Source of the DNA: Nocardioides eburneiflavus
GTDB taxonomy: Bacteria; Actinomycetota; Actinomycetes; Propionibacteriales; Nocardioidaceae
Reading direction: 5' to 3'
NCBI RefSeq assembly: GCF_004785795.1
Contig: NZ_SRRO01000001.1
Location: 1,240,001 to 1,304,000 of the forward strand
DNA length: 64,000 bases
Shown: positions 43,394 through 51,797 of the stretch, in pieces
Layout: every line of letters starts with the position of its first letter
Position numbering within the stretch: position 1 is the first letter of the stretch
Notes under the pieces: model-generated
Told to the model about the DNA's origin: nothing
Seen by the model: the letters and a program-made list of their open reading frames with translations, nothing else
Database searches by the model: none
Translations under genes and position numbers: made by a program

Positions 43394-44608
43394 ATGTCGT
43401 CCACCGGGGTGCCCAGCGAGGTCGTGGTCGTCGGGATCGGCGCCGACGGCTTCTCCGGTCTGTCGCCGGCCTCGCGCGACCTGGTGCTGGAGGCGTCGGT
43501 GCTGTGGGGTGGGTCGCGGCACCTGTCGCTGGTGCCGGCGGTGCCCGATCAGGTACGGGTGCCGTGGCCCTCGCCGCTGTCCGCTTTTCTGCCGGGGCTG
43601 CTGGCCGAGTACGCCGGACGCCCCGTCGTCGCGCTGGCGTCGGGTGACCCGCTGGTGTCGGGGATCGCGACGACCCTGCTCGACCTGGGGGCGCCTGTAC
43701 GCGTGGTGCCCGCCGTGTCGTCGGTGGCGCTGGCGCGGGCTCGGATGGGGTGGTCGGCGGAGTCGTGTGTGGTGGTGTCCTTGGTGGGCCGGCCGGTGTC
43801 ACTCGTCGCGCGGGAGGTCGCGCAGGGGCGGCGGGTGCTGGTGCTCTCGTCGGATGCGTCAACCCCTGCTGCGGTGGCTGCCTTGCTGACCTCGTCGGGC
43901 TGGGGTGCGTCTTCGATGACCGTCCTTGGGGACCTGGGCTCGGCGTCGGAGTCGTCGGTCTCGGGCGTCGCCTCGTCGTGGTCTAGAGACTCCCCAGCGC
44001 TGAACGTCATCGCTCTCGAGGTTTCTGGAAACGGCCTCGCTTCCTGGGCGCCGGGACTCCCCGACGACGCCTTCGAGAACGACGGCCAGCTCACCAAGCG
44101 CGACCTCCGCGCCTCCGCCCTCGCCCGCCTGATGCCCGCTCCTGGTCAGGTGCTCTGGGACGTCGGCGCCGGCGCCGGCTCGGTCGGGATCGAGTGGATG
44201 CGGGCACACCCGTCGTGCCTGACCTTCGCCATCGAGTCCGATCCCGTACGCGCCGACCGGATCATGCGCAACGCGCAGGCGTTGGGCGTCCCCGACCTAC
44301 AGGTGGTCGTCGGCCGCGCGCCGGATGCGCTCGAAGGTCTACCCGCTCCGGACGCGATCTTCATCGGGGGCGGCGCCACCCGCGAGGGCGTCCTCGAGAC
44401 TTGCTTGAGCTCAATCAAGCCGGGCGGATGCCTCGTCGTCCACGGTGTCACGCTCGAGACCGAGACGCTTCTTGCCCAGGCGTACGCGGACCACGGCGGT
44501 GAGCTCACTCGCATCGGCGTGGAGACGGCAGCTCCGGTCGGCACGTTCACAGGCTGGACGCCCGGGCGGACAGTCACACAGTGGGCTTGGAGCAAGGCCG
44601 AGGACTGA
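43394..44608 (+). CDS. cobL: Precorrin-6Y C5,15-methyltransferase (decarboxylating), CbiE-CbiT fusion
   Basis: A 404-residue fusion of two SAM enzymes. Residues 1-210 are CbiE-like (VVVVGIGADGFSGLS, VVALASGDPLVSGI), methylating C5. Residues 225-404 are CbiT-like (LTKRDLRASALARLMPAPGQ, SAM site LWDVGAGAGSVGIEWMR), methylating C15 with decarboxylation. It acts after CobK. A TAGCGT box ends 8 nt before the ATG, so the transcript is probably leaderless. It is divergent from the riboswitch-controlled operon. Confidence 0.94.
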   Translation: MSSTGVPSEVVVVGIGADGFSGLSPASRDLVLEASVLWGGSRHLSLVPAVPDQVRVPWPSPLSAFLPGLLAEYAGRPVVALASGDPLVSGIATTLLDLGAPVRVVPAVSSVALARARMGWSAESCVVVSLVGRPVSLVAREVAQGRRVLVLSSDASTPAAVAALLTSSGWGASSMTVLGDLGSASESSVSGVASSWSRDSPALNVIALEVSGNGLASWAPGLPDDAFENDGQLTKRDLRASALARLMPAPGQVLWDVGAGAGSVGIEWMRAHPSCLTFAIESDPVRADRIMRNAQALGVPDLQVVVGRAPDALEGLPAPDAIFIGGGATREGVLETCLSSIKPGGCLVVHGVTLETETLLAQAYADHGGELTRIGVETAAPVGTFTGWTPGRTVTQWAWSKAED

Positions 44609-44698
44609 GGCACAGAGCCAGCGTCCCTACGCCCACTATGTCGCGGTCGCTCTGGTGAAGGTGCTCGGCCCACTGAGCGTCATGCGTGGCACCGCACG

Positions 44699-47356
44699 TC
44701 AATCGAACAGAGCGGCACGCAGGGCTTGGAGCGAAGTGTTGCTCGGATGACGGAGCAAGGCACTTCGCAAGTGCTTCCGTGCGTCATCTCTCCTTTGAGC
44801 GATCACCAGCAACCTCACCACGAGTGCGTCCTCCGAACCCGAGTACTCCACCGTGCCCAGATTGAGAGCCTCAACGCACTGCCGAGCCGTGTTTCGCGCC
44901 TGCATCGGTTCATAGACGGACCGCTCCACAAGCGTGAACCAATCGCCCAGGACCTCTAGAAGCCTGGCCCTTCGGTCTCGGGCTACGGATGAGGACAGCG
45001 CCCCCTGCAGCAAGGTTCGGCCCGCAACCGCAGTCGCGCCGACGCGCCGCTGTAGTCGCGCAAGCTCCTTCCAAGTTGCCCAGGCATCGGGATAGGACGC
45101 GAGGTACCCCTTAAGCGACGAGATAGCTTTGCCTGAATCTTCCAATTGCTCATATATCTGGGCGGCAGCCGCCCAACCTGCTGGAAAGTGGTCACAGACG
45201 TAATCAAGCATCGCCGACTCGTTAGCCGTGATGCCGCCCCGTTCGACAACATCGCCGCTGAGGGTTCGAACAAACCGATCGAAGGCGAAGCCAAAACCGT
45301 TAGTGACCTGCTCGAGGGTCAACTTCGGACGGAAAATCTCGGCGGCGCGGAGGTCCTCTTCGATGGCGTCGCGAACGTCGAAGTCAAGTGTCCCACGTCG
45401 CCATACGCGCTCCGCGAATGCGGAAGCCGCCATCGGAGTGTACAGAAACTCTTCCCTATCTTTCAGTGACTCATCGCCGACCCTAATGACCTCTAGAAGT
45501 GAGGCAGCGCACAAGGTCTCGAGGGCGCCAATTACGTCCACGCGCAACTCGTTTCCCGGCCGGAGGAGTAGCGCCTCAAATTGCCACTTCGGAATGACTG
45601 AGCCGTATTGGGCGGCAACAAGAAACACTCGCTGAGCATCGGAATCAAGTGAATCATAGATGGCTCCAAACAGAGCGCCCAAGATCTCGTCCTTCGTAGC
45701 CATCAGTGTGCGCGGACGCCGAATCTTGTTTCCGGTCCGCTCCGCCTCTGCAAGAATTACCTGCGCCACGTAGGGGTGCCCACCAGTTTCCCGGTATAGT
45801 TCCTCGATTTGCGCGTCGTCTATGCGATCAGAAATATGACGCCGTCTTGCCGTCTCGTCAACCAGTTGGAAGAACTCCTGCCTCTCCATCCCACGCACAT
45901 CGATCTTGAGGTCGCCGCGGAAGTCTTCGACTCTGGTCGTGATCAGTGCCTTGTTGGGGACGCGGAAAGAATCGGCTATCCATTTGTATAACGCGAGGGG
46001 GTCGTCAACGGTCTCGAAATTGTCGAAGACCACAAGGAGGGGGGCCAAGGACTGCCGATCACTGACATACTCCTGCATAATGCGCGGAGCATCTTCTCGC
46101 GACACTTCAGCGTCTTGCACCAGGCAGCAGAACTCGAAGGCAACTTCTTCTATAGATGCCACTTGGCGGCGCACTGGCTTCGGGCGATTGTAGCGCTGAT
46201 CGTCCTCGAGGTCGACGTTCCTTGCACTCAGCCAAATCCGATTTGCGAACGCATTCTCGTCCAATCGATTATGCAGAACATGCAATGCTAGCGTTGTTTT
46301 GCCAATGCCACCGCGACCCATGAGGGTAACGACGTGATCGCGATCATTGAGCAGCGTGTCCACCAGGTCCGCTTCGAGCGCGCCACGGGCCACGTAATTT
46401 GGAGGCGTAGGCGGAAGATTGTTGTCACCCACGAGCGCTCGACGGCCGGCGGTCACCGAATCAGTCAAGACCGGCCGCTCGCCCCGCCAACGGGTTGCTT
46501 CGTGGCGTGTCTTTATGTCGGCGGAGTAGCACAATGCTTGATAGGTCGTCTTCACGCCCTGAGGTGAAGTTGCCTCTTGGTACTGACCGTTTGGCAAGAA
46601 GAACTTGTCCATTGATCGATCCGTAGTCAGGAGCCTCACCGGCGCGAGCTCATCGTCATTCAGGACATACACGCCCTCGTCTAAGTCCTTCAACCGCAGG
46701 TGTCGTGGCGGCTCGTGGTCCGAAAGTGGGCGTGCTACAGCTCGGCCGCCAAGTGTTGGCATGACATAGATCAAAGGCCACGCAAACTGCGGCAACTTAG
46801 TTACGAGAAGGTCGAACACTTCCATCAAAGGCTCGACTGCCGCAATCCGCTGATGGACGCTCGGAAGGCCGTGCCCCCGTGTCCAGTTCCTAAGAGTGTG
46901 GAGATTGTCAAACCAATACCGGAGACTAGGCTTTGCGCCAGGTCCAGCCATCTCCACGGACAACTCTCGACGAAGAAGATCCAACCGCTCGGCCACATCG
47001 TGCCTCCAATCGCCGCTCGCGACCTTCTCAGTGTAGACGGTCGTCAACGCACTATCGCGAGCGTTGAGAAGCCTGTGAGTATCTTCGTAATGTTTGTATT
47101 CGGCCTTCTGGACTGCGCCGCTCGTAACCTCAGCTAATACCTGCTGCCACCGATGGAGGCCGTTGTCCCGGACACAAGTCCACTCCAGCGAGTGCGCCAA
47201 TTTCGCGTCCGGCGCGTCCAGAAGCCCGATCAGCACCGCCGTCGACGCCTTGAGTACGAATTCGTGCGCGGCCATGAGTTCCATGTATGCGCCGTCCTCC
47301 GATACCGCCAGCGCATCTTGGACCCGCTGCCGGACTTGAGTAACCGGTCGCCACAT
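44699..47356 (-). CDS. STAND (NB-ARC/NACHT-like) ATPase with HEPN-like N-terminus
   Basis: An 885-residue protein. Residues 1-310 are a helical N-terminal region with LHTLRNWTRGHGLPS at 152-166, where R156-N...H162 matches the Rx4-6H motif of HEPN RNases. The ATPase core has Walker A GRGGIGKT (347-354) and Walker B LLVVFDN (440-446), then KALITTRVEDF (sensor-type Arg) and TGGHPYVAQV, typical of NB-ARC modules. The last 250 residues are helical and TPR-like. This architecture fits bacterial NLR-like antiphage sensors; the trigger is unknown. The base composition is more AT-rich than in neighbours, so it was probably acquired. IS256 copy 1 lies 75 bp upstream. Confidence 0.8.
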   Translation of the reverse strand: MWRPVTQVRQRVQDALAVSEDGAYMELMAAHEFVLKASTAVLIGLLDAPDAKLAHSLEWTCVRDNGLHRWQQVLAEVTSGAVQKAEYKHYEDTHRLLNARDSALTTVYTEKVASGDWRHDVAERLDLLRRELSVEMAGPGAKPSLRYWFDNLHTLRNWTRGHGLPSVHQRIAAVEPLMEVFDLLVTKLPQFAWPLIYVMPTLGGRAVARPLSDHEPPRHLRLKDLDEGVYVLNDDELAPVRLLTTDRSMDKFFLPNGQYQEATSPQGVKTTYQALCYSADIKTRHEATRWRGERPVLTDSVTAGRRALVGDNNLPPTPPNYVARGALEADLVDTLLNDRDHVVTLMGRGGIGKTTLALHVLHNRLDENAFANRIWLSARNVDLEDDQRYNRPKPVRRQVASIEEVAFEFCCLVQDAEVSREDAPRIMQEYVSDRQSLAPLLVVFDNFETVDDPLALYKWIADSFRVPNKALITTRVEDFRGDLKIDVRGMERQEFFQLVDETARRRHISDRIDDAQIEELYRETGGHPYVAQVILAEAERTGNKIRRPRTLMATKDEILGALFGAIYDSLDSDAQRVFLVAAQYGSVIPKWQFEALLLRPGNELRVDVIGALETLCAASLLEVIRVGDESLKDREEFLYTPMAASAFAERVWRRGTLDFDVRDAIEEDLRAAEIFRPKLTLEQVTNGFGFAFDRFVRTLSGDVVERGGITANESAMLDYVCDHFPAGWAAAAQIYEQLEDSGKAISSLKGYLASYPDAWATWKELARLQRRVGATAVAGRTLLQGALSSSVARDRRARLLEVLGDWFTLVERSVYEPMQARNTARQCVEALNLGTVEYSGSEDALVVRLLVIAQRRDDARKHLRSALLRHPSNTSLQALRAALFD

Positions 47357-47430
47357 GGCACCGATCCTGCCAGCAAACTTGGAATCGGGCTCGGGATCAT
47401 GACAAATACGGCACAGACGGCTCGCCGAAC

Positions 47431-48862
47431 GGTCGAGTCCACGGTCGTGGTGGATGAAGGGGCCACCGCGTGATCCGGTGGCTGCACTCTAGGCAGTGAG
47501 TGCGGCGGGTGTCAGGTCCTCCTTCTGGTCGGTGGTCTCGTTGGTGTTGATGAGTGCGATGCGGGAGCGTGCCAGGACGTCGAGTCCGAGGTAGCGGCGG
47601 CCCTCGGCCCAGTCGTCGTGCTGCTCGGCTAGGACGGCTCCGATGAGTCGGATGGCGGAGTTGCGGTCGGGGAAGATCCCGACGACGTCGGTGCGTCGGC
47701 GGATCTCGCGGTTGAGGCGCTCGTTGGGATTGTTGGACCAGATCTGGCGCCAGATCTCTTTCGGGAACGCGGTGAAGGCCAGGATGTCGGCGCGGGCTTC
47801 CTCGAGGTGCTCGGCCACGGCGGGGAGCTTCTCGTCCAGGGTGTCGATGACGCGGTCGAACTGGGCGTGCACGGCCTTGGTGTCGGGCTGGTCGTAGATC
47901 GAGTGCAGCATCGCCTTGACCCAGCCCCACGACGACTTTGGTGTCGCGGACATCAGGTTCGCCGCGTAGTGGGTGCGGCATCGCTGCCAGGCGGCACCGT
48001 CCAGGGTCGCCGTCATCGCGGCCACCAGGCCACTGTGGGCATCGGACGTGACGAGCTTGACGCCGCTCAGGCCGCGGGCGTTCAGGCCGCGGAACAGGGT
48101 CAGCCAGCCGGCCTCGGACTCGGCCGAGCAGATGTCCACGCCGAGGATCTCGCGGTGCCCATCGGCGTTGACGCCGGTCGCGACCAGGACGTGGGTGTTC
48201 ACGACCCGCCCGCCCTCGCGGACCTTCATCGTCAACGCGTCCGCGGCCAGGAACGTGTACGGCCCGGCGTCGAGTGGCCGGGTGCGGAAGTCCTCCACGT
48301 GCGCGTCGAGCTCCTTGGCCATCACGCTGACTTGCGACTTCGACAACCTGGTGATGCCGAGGGTCTCGACGAGCTTCTCCATCCGCCGCGTCGACACCCC
48401 GAGGAGGTAGCAGGTTGCCACCACTGTGGTCAGGGCCCGCTCGGCCCGACGGCGGCGCTCGAGGAGCCAGTCGGGGAAGTACGAGCCCTCGCGCAGCTTG
48501 GGGATTGCAACCTCCATCGTGCCGGTGCGGGTGTCGAAGTCCCGGGTCCGGTAGCCGTTGCGGGAGTTGGTCCGCTCCGGGCTGCGTTCGCCGTAGCCGG
48601 CGCCGCAGATCGCGTCGGCCTCGGCCGACATCAACGCCTGCACGAACGTGGACAACATGGTCCGGAGTAGGTCGGGCTCGGCACGCGCCAGGTGCTCGGT
48701 CATGAACGTGGGCAGGTCAATAGAGTTGGGGTCGACGGTCATCGTGGTGACTCCTTCAGTCGTGCTTTCGCAGGTCTTCTGAAGGATCACGCGGTGGCCG
48801 TCGCTATGTCAGGACGCCACGCTCACGTCGGGCCCGTCGTACACCACGCCCATGGACTCAAC
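47431..48862 (-). mobile_element. IS256-family insertion sequence, copy 1 (1,432 bp)
   Basis: The ends are imperfect inverted repeats, GTTGAGTCCATGGGCGTGG at 48862 inward (minus strand) and GGTCGAGTCCACGGTCGTGG at 47431 inward. The target duplication is TCGCCGAAC (47422-47430) versus TCACCGAAC (48863-48871), with one mismatch. The length equals copy 2 exactly, and the encoded transposases are identical. Confidence 0.92.
47489..48742 (-). CDS. IS256-family transposase
   Basis: A 417-residue Mutator-type DDE transposase. The first Asp lies in TFLAADALTMKV, the second in VTSDAHSGLVAAM, and the Glu in the late ERLNREIRRRTDVVGIFPDRN block. C/H residues in WQRCRTHYAAN are also family-typical. Start ATG 48742 (TVDPNSIDLPTFM) was chosen because GAAGGAG lies 8 nt upstream; an earlier in-frame start has none. 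The sequence is identical to the copy at 56819. The gene reads toward the STAND gene. Confidence 0.93.
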   Translation of the reverse strand: MTVDPNSIDLPTFMTEHLARAEPDLLRTMLSTFVQALMSAEADAICGAGYGERSPERTNSRNGYRTRDFDTRTGTMEVAIPKLREGSYFPDWLLERRRRAERALTTVVATCYLLGVSTRRMEKLVETLGITRLSKSQVSVMAKELDAHVEDFRTRPLDAGPYTFLAADALTMKVREGGRVVNTHVLVATGVNADGHREILGVDICSAESEAGWLTLFRGLNARGLSGVKLVTSDAHSGLVAAMTATLDGAAWQRCRTHYAANLMSATPKSSWGWVKAMLHSIYDQPDTKAVHAQFDRVIDTLDEKLPAVAEHLEEARADILAFTAFPKEIWRQIWSNNPNERLNREIRRRTDVVGIFPDRNSAIRLIGAVLAEQHDDWAEGRRYLGLDVLARSRIALINTNETTDQKEDLTPAALTA

Positions 48863-49134
48863 TCACCGAACTTCCCGGCGGCCGGCGGATGAATCGCGGC
48901 ATCGCCCGCACTGAGTTGAACGACGGTCCTCTACCGAACGACATGCAGCGCCACCAGGTCTAGTGAAAGCAAGGGACAGCCGGCTACGTGGCGCGGCGTT
49001 GGCGGTCCTGCCGGGACGTGACTGCGTCTATCCGCCGCGTGTCGCCGACCCGCGGCAATAGTTCACGTCGATGTCTGGGGGCGCTCGGCGCGCACGCCAT
49101 CACTACGTGACGTACGCCGACCTATCGTCAACCC

Positions 49135-49499
49135 ATGGACGTCATCCCGCTCGCCGCGCTCCTGCCTATCGGGTTGGACGCGACAGCCTTCAAGGTTCAC
49201 TTCGCCGTCTGGAACGGCAGCACGCAACCGATCGACGTGCTAGCAAGCAACCAAGAGGAGTGGCAGGGCTGGAACTCCTTGCGGAGCGTGAAGGACGATT
49301 CAATCGTGAGTTCATCTTCTCGGTCGCCCAGGACAAGCACGACACGACGCTTTGGCTCTTTGGCGGCATCTGGGAAGTCCTGGATCGCGGAGCCGAGCAG
49401 CAGGCGCGCTCGTACACCGTCGCGCTTCGCGAAGACCTAATGGGTCCGTTCATTCGCCGCCTCTACATCCGCCACAAGCGGACCGGGAGGAACATCTGA
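49135..49499 (+). pseudogene. GIY-YIG-type nuclease gene, frameshifted and cut by IS3
   Basis: The first frame (MDVIPLAALLPIGLDATAF...EEWQGWNS) resembles the N-terminus of actinobacterial GIY-YIG-associated proteins. After codon 55 it loses similarity, while another frame continues FNREFIFSVAQDKHD, then TTLWLFGGIWEVL. One missing T at about 49299 (GATTCAAT for GATTTCAAT) would restore a single frame. The IS3-family element then cuts the gene at 49497, its TGA being the first bases of the element. A TATCGT box 6 nt before the ATG marks the old leaderless promoter. The nuclease assignment is tentative. Confidence 0.55.
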
Positions 49500-49535
49500 A
49501 CCGCCCCGGAGTTTCCGGAGGCTGGGTTTGGTGGC

Positions 49536-50456
49536 TCAGCCGGTCGGCGTGAGCTGGTTTCTTGCAGCGTAGTGAAGTTCTTCGGCCTCGACCGGGGTCA
49601 GGTCGTCGATGGCCTCGTGCGGGCGCTCGTTGTTGAAGAAGTCGACCCAGTTGAGGGTCTCGAGCTCGACGTGCTCGACACCGCGCCAAGGTCCTTCGGG
49701 ACGGATCAGCTCAGCCTTGTAGAGCCCGATCTGAGACTCGGCGAGCGCGTTATCGTAGGCATCGCCGACCGATCCGACAGAAGGGTCGACGCCCTCGTCA
49801 ACGAGCCGTTCGGTGAACGCGAAACTGACGTACTGCGACCCGGCATCGGTGTGATGGACCAACCCCGACAGGTCGGTGATGCCGGCCTGCTGGCGAGTCC
49901 AGATCGCGTGCTCGAGAGTGTCGAGGACCAGGTCGGTCGTCATCCTCGTCGCTGCCCGCCAGCCCACGATGCGGCGGGAGAACACGTCGAAGATGAATGC
50001 GACGTAGACGGTGCCGGACCAGGTCGCGACGTAGGTGAAGTCAGCAACCCACAGCTGGTTCGGACGCGCAGCCCAGAACTGCCGGTCCACACGATCCAGG
50101 GGACGGTCGGCCGCGGGATCGGCGATGGTGGTGCGGACCTTCTTCAACCGTCGTGCGCCCTCCCAGCCCTGCTGGCGGTACAGCCGCTCGATCGTGCACC
50201 TGGCCACGTCGTGACCCTGCCGGCGTAGGTGGAGCCACATCTTGCGTGACCCGAACCGCGCCAGCAGCCGTTGCCGGCCCCTCTCGGCCGCGATCACCGC
50301 GACGATCTCGGCGTCACGCCGAGCACGTCGCGAGGGCCGTCTAACCCTGGCGTCGTAGTAGGTCGACGGGGCGATCTTGATCCCGTGCTCGGCGAGCACA
50401 CGACAGATCGGCTCGATCCCGTAGTCGGCCCTGTGGGTGTCGATGAAGTCGATCAA
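49536..50456 (-). CDS. IS3-family transposase OrfB
   Basis: A 306-residue protein with an HTH_21-type N-terminal region and an rve integrase core. Catalytic residues are in LWVADFTYV (Asp), HHTDAGSQYVS (Asp) and NALAESQIGLYKAEL (Glu). The frame begins at TTG overlapping the OrfA stop by 4 bp; in this family OrfB is usually made as an OrfAB fusion through -1 frameshifting. Confidence 0.93.
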   Translation of the reverse strand: MIDFIDTHRADYGIEPICRVLAEHGIKIAPSTYYDARVRRPSRRARRDAEIVAVIAAERGRQRLLARFGSRKMWLHLRRQGHDVARCTIERLYRQQGWEGARRLKKVRTTIADPAADRPLDRVDRQFWAARPNQLWVADFTYVATWSGTVYVAFIFDVFSRRIVGWRAATRMTTDLVLDTLEHAIWTRQQAGITDLSGLVHHTDAGSQYVSFAFTERLVDEGVDPSVGSVGDAYDNALAESQIGLYKAELIRPEGPWRGVEHVELETLNWVDFFNNERPHEAIDDLTPVEAEELHYAARNQLTPTG

Positions 50457-50776
50457 TACCTGTTGGGGCGGTCGAGCTCCGCCGCGAAGAAAGCCGAGGC
50501 GCTCTTCAAGATCTCGTTCGCCCGCCGCAGCTCGGCGTTCTCCCGCTTCAGCGCCTTGATCTCAGCCAGCTCCTCGCTGGTCTTCCCGGCCCGGACACCA
50601 CCATCGATCTCGGCCTGCCTGACCCACTTGCGCACCGACTCGGTCGAGGTGATCCCGAGCTTCGCCGCGATCGACCTGATCGCAGCCGCCTCGTGCGGAT
50701 AGTCCACACGCGACTCCAACACCATCCGCACCGCGCGCTCACGCAACTCGGGCGGGTACTTCGAGGGACGTGCCAT
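50453..50776 (-). CDS. IS3-family transposase OrfA
   Basis: A 107-residue protein with a helix-turn-helix (KYPPELRERAVRMVLE, IRSIAAKLGITSTESVRKWVRQ) and a C-terminal leucine-zipper-like helix (IKALKRENAELRRANEILKSAS). It binds the element ends and regulates transposition. The length and sequence are normal for IS3-family OrfA. Confidence 0.93.
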   Translation of the reverse strand: MARPSKYPPELRERAVRMVLESRVDYPHEAAAIRSIAAKLGITSTESVRKWVRQAEIDGGVRAGKTSEELAEIKALKRENAELRRANEILKSASAFFAAELDRPNRY

Positions 50777-50827
50777 GAGAGTGATCCTTCCAACGAATCA
50801 GCTCTCCGGACATCCCGGGGCGGTTCA

Positions 50828-51257
50828 TTTCCGGCTATCGAGTCACTGGCGGCGGCTCCAGCGGCTCGGAGGGTATTTGGGCGGGCCTGCACCGGTCCCA
50901 CCGAGCCGCTGTTAATGATGAACAGGGACGCCATGAATCGCAAACCCGCCACGACATCTCAGTCGCAGTGGTCGGTCAACGAATCCTTGGACCTCGTGAC
51001 GATCGTCCGTTCGCGGAACGCAGGGGACGACCCTGGAGCCGATCCCGTCGAACCAAAGACATCGAACCGACGGTCCCCAGCCGCGCTGGGCGACCGCCGA
51101 CTCATCAGTCAAGCGAACTGGAACCCCCACCCAGCGCCCAAACGAGGGTCGCCCACTACGCCGCCTGTCGGCATCAGGGGAGACGCGGTCAACGCGGACA
51201 GTGCTGACTGTCAGCTGCAAGCAAGCCTGACAAGCACCGAGATCGCGAGCATCGAAC
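50828..51257. other. Unassigned interval between IS3 and lsr2
   Basis: 430 bp with open frames on both strands but no recognisable protein, ribosome-binding site or RNA. It starts directly at the IS3 end, so it may be debris from the deletion that removed the rest of the GIY-YIG-type gene. Confidence 0.5.
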
Positions 51258-51593
51258 CTAGTGTGCGGCGTCGTACTGTTCGACAACACCGGCGGGGACC
51301 CGTCCTCGGTCGGACACTTCGAGGCCTTGGCCCCGCGCCCATTCTCGAATGGCGGCCAAGTCCTTGCGCGGCCCAGTGCTCCGAGACGGCCTCGTGCGTC
51401 TTGCGCGGTTGCCTCGACCACTGACCTTCGTTGCCGCATCGAGGTACGGCCGGAAAGCCTTCGCCATCGCGGCAGCATTCTTCTTCGACAGGTCAATCGT
51501 GTAGTCGACGCCATCGAACGAGAAAGCGACCTCAGTTGCGTCCTTCGAGCCGTCGAGATCGTCCGTGACCTGAATAACCGTTGTTTTCGCCAC
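51258..51593 (-). CDS. lsr2: Lsr2-family nucleoid-associated protein
   Basis: A 111-residue H-NS-like protein. The N-terminal dimer domain starts AKTTVIQVTDDLDGSKDATEVAF and has GVDYTIDLSKKNAAAMAKAF. The C-terminal DNA-binding domain (IREWARGQGLEVSDRGRVPAGV) carries the RGQ motif that enters the AT-rich minor groove. It silences foreign AT-rich genes. The GTG start gives the normal family start; the longer frame upstream is not Lsr2-like. Its position inside an accessory region suggests an island-borne copy. Confidence 0.92.
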   Translation of the reverse strand: MAKTTVIQVTDDLDGSKDATEVAFSFDGVDYTIDLSKKNAAAMAKAFRPYLDAATKVSGRGNRARRTRPSRSTGPRKDLAAIREWARGQGLEVSDRGRVPAGVVEQYDAAH

Positions 51594-51797
51594 GGTCCAA
51601 TCGTGGCGGGTCACGGGCGCCTCTGTCCAACCTTTGGGCTGACCATGGCCTGCTGGCCTTCCGCGAAGTCGCTTCGACCCATTCCGCCGCGATCGCTTCG
51701 GTAAGGCCGCTGGCAACGGCGAATGCAGCCGCCGTCACATCGCGGCACCAGCGCGGGTGTGCCTCTGGGCGCGAGTGGCGGTGTTGCTACCTCGAGG

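Larger units (their letters stand above)
49497..50827 (-). mobile_element. IS3-family insertion sequence (1,331 bp)
   Basis: The ends TGAACCGCCCCGGAGTTTCC (49497) and, inverted, TGAACCGCCCCGGGATGTCC (50827) are near-perfect 24-bp inverted repeats. The element encodes an OrfA/OrfB pair. No 3-4 bp target duplication is visible (ATC left, TTT right), which suggests an adjacent deletion after insertion. Confidence 0.9.

Noticed and set aside
50912..51514. 200-residue minus-strand frame between IS3 and lsr2
   Set aside because: It overlaps lsr2 in another frame and has no recognisable domain, ribosome-binding site or codon pattern.
51600..51716. Longer N-terminus for Lsr2
   Set aside because: Lsr2 proteins start at the AKTTVIQ segment; upstream residues are Arg/Gly-rich without family similarity.
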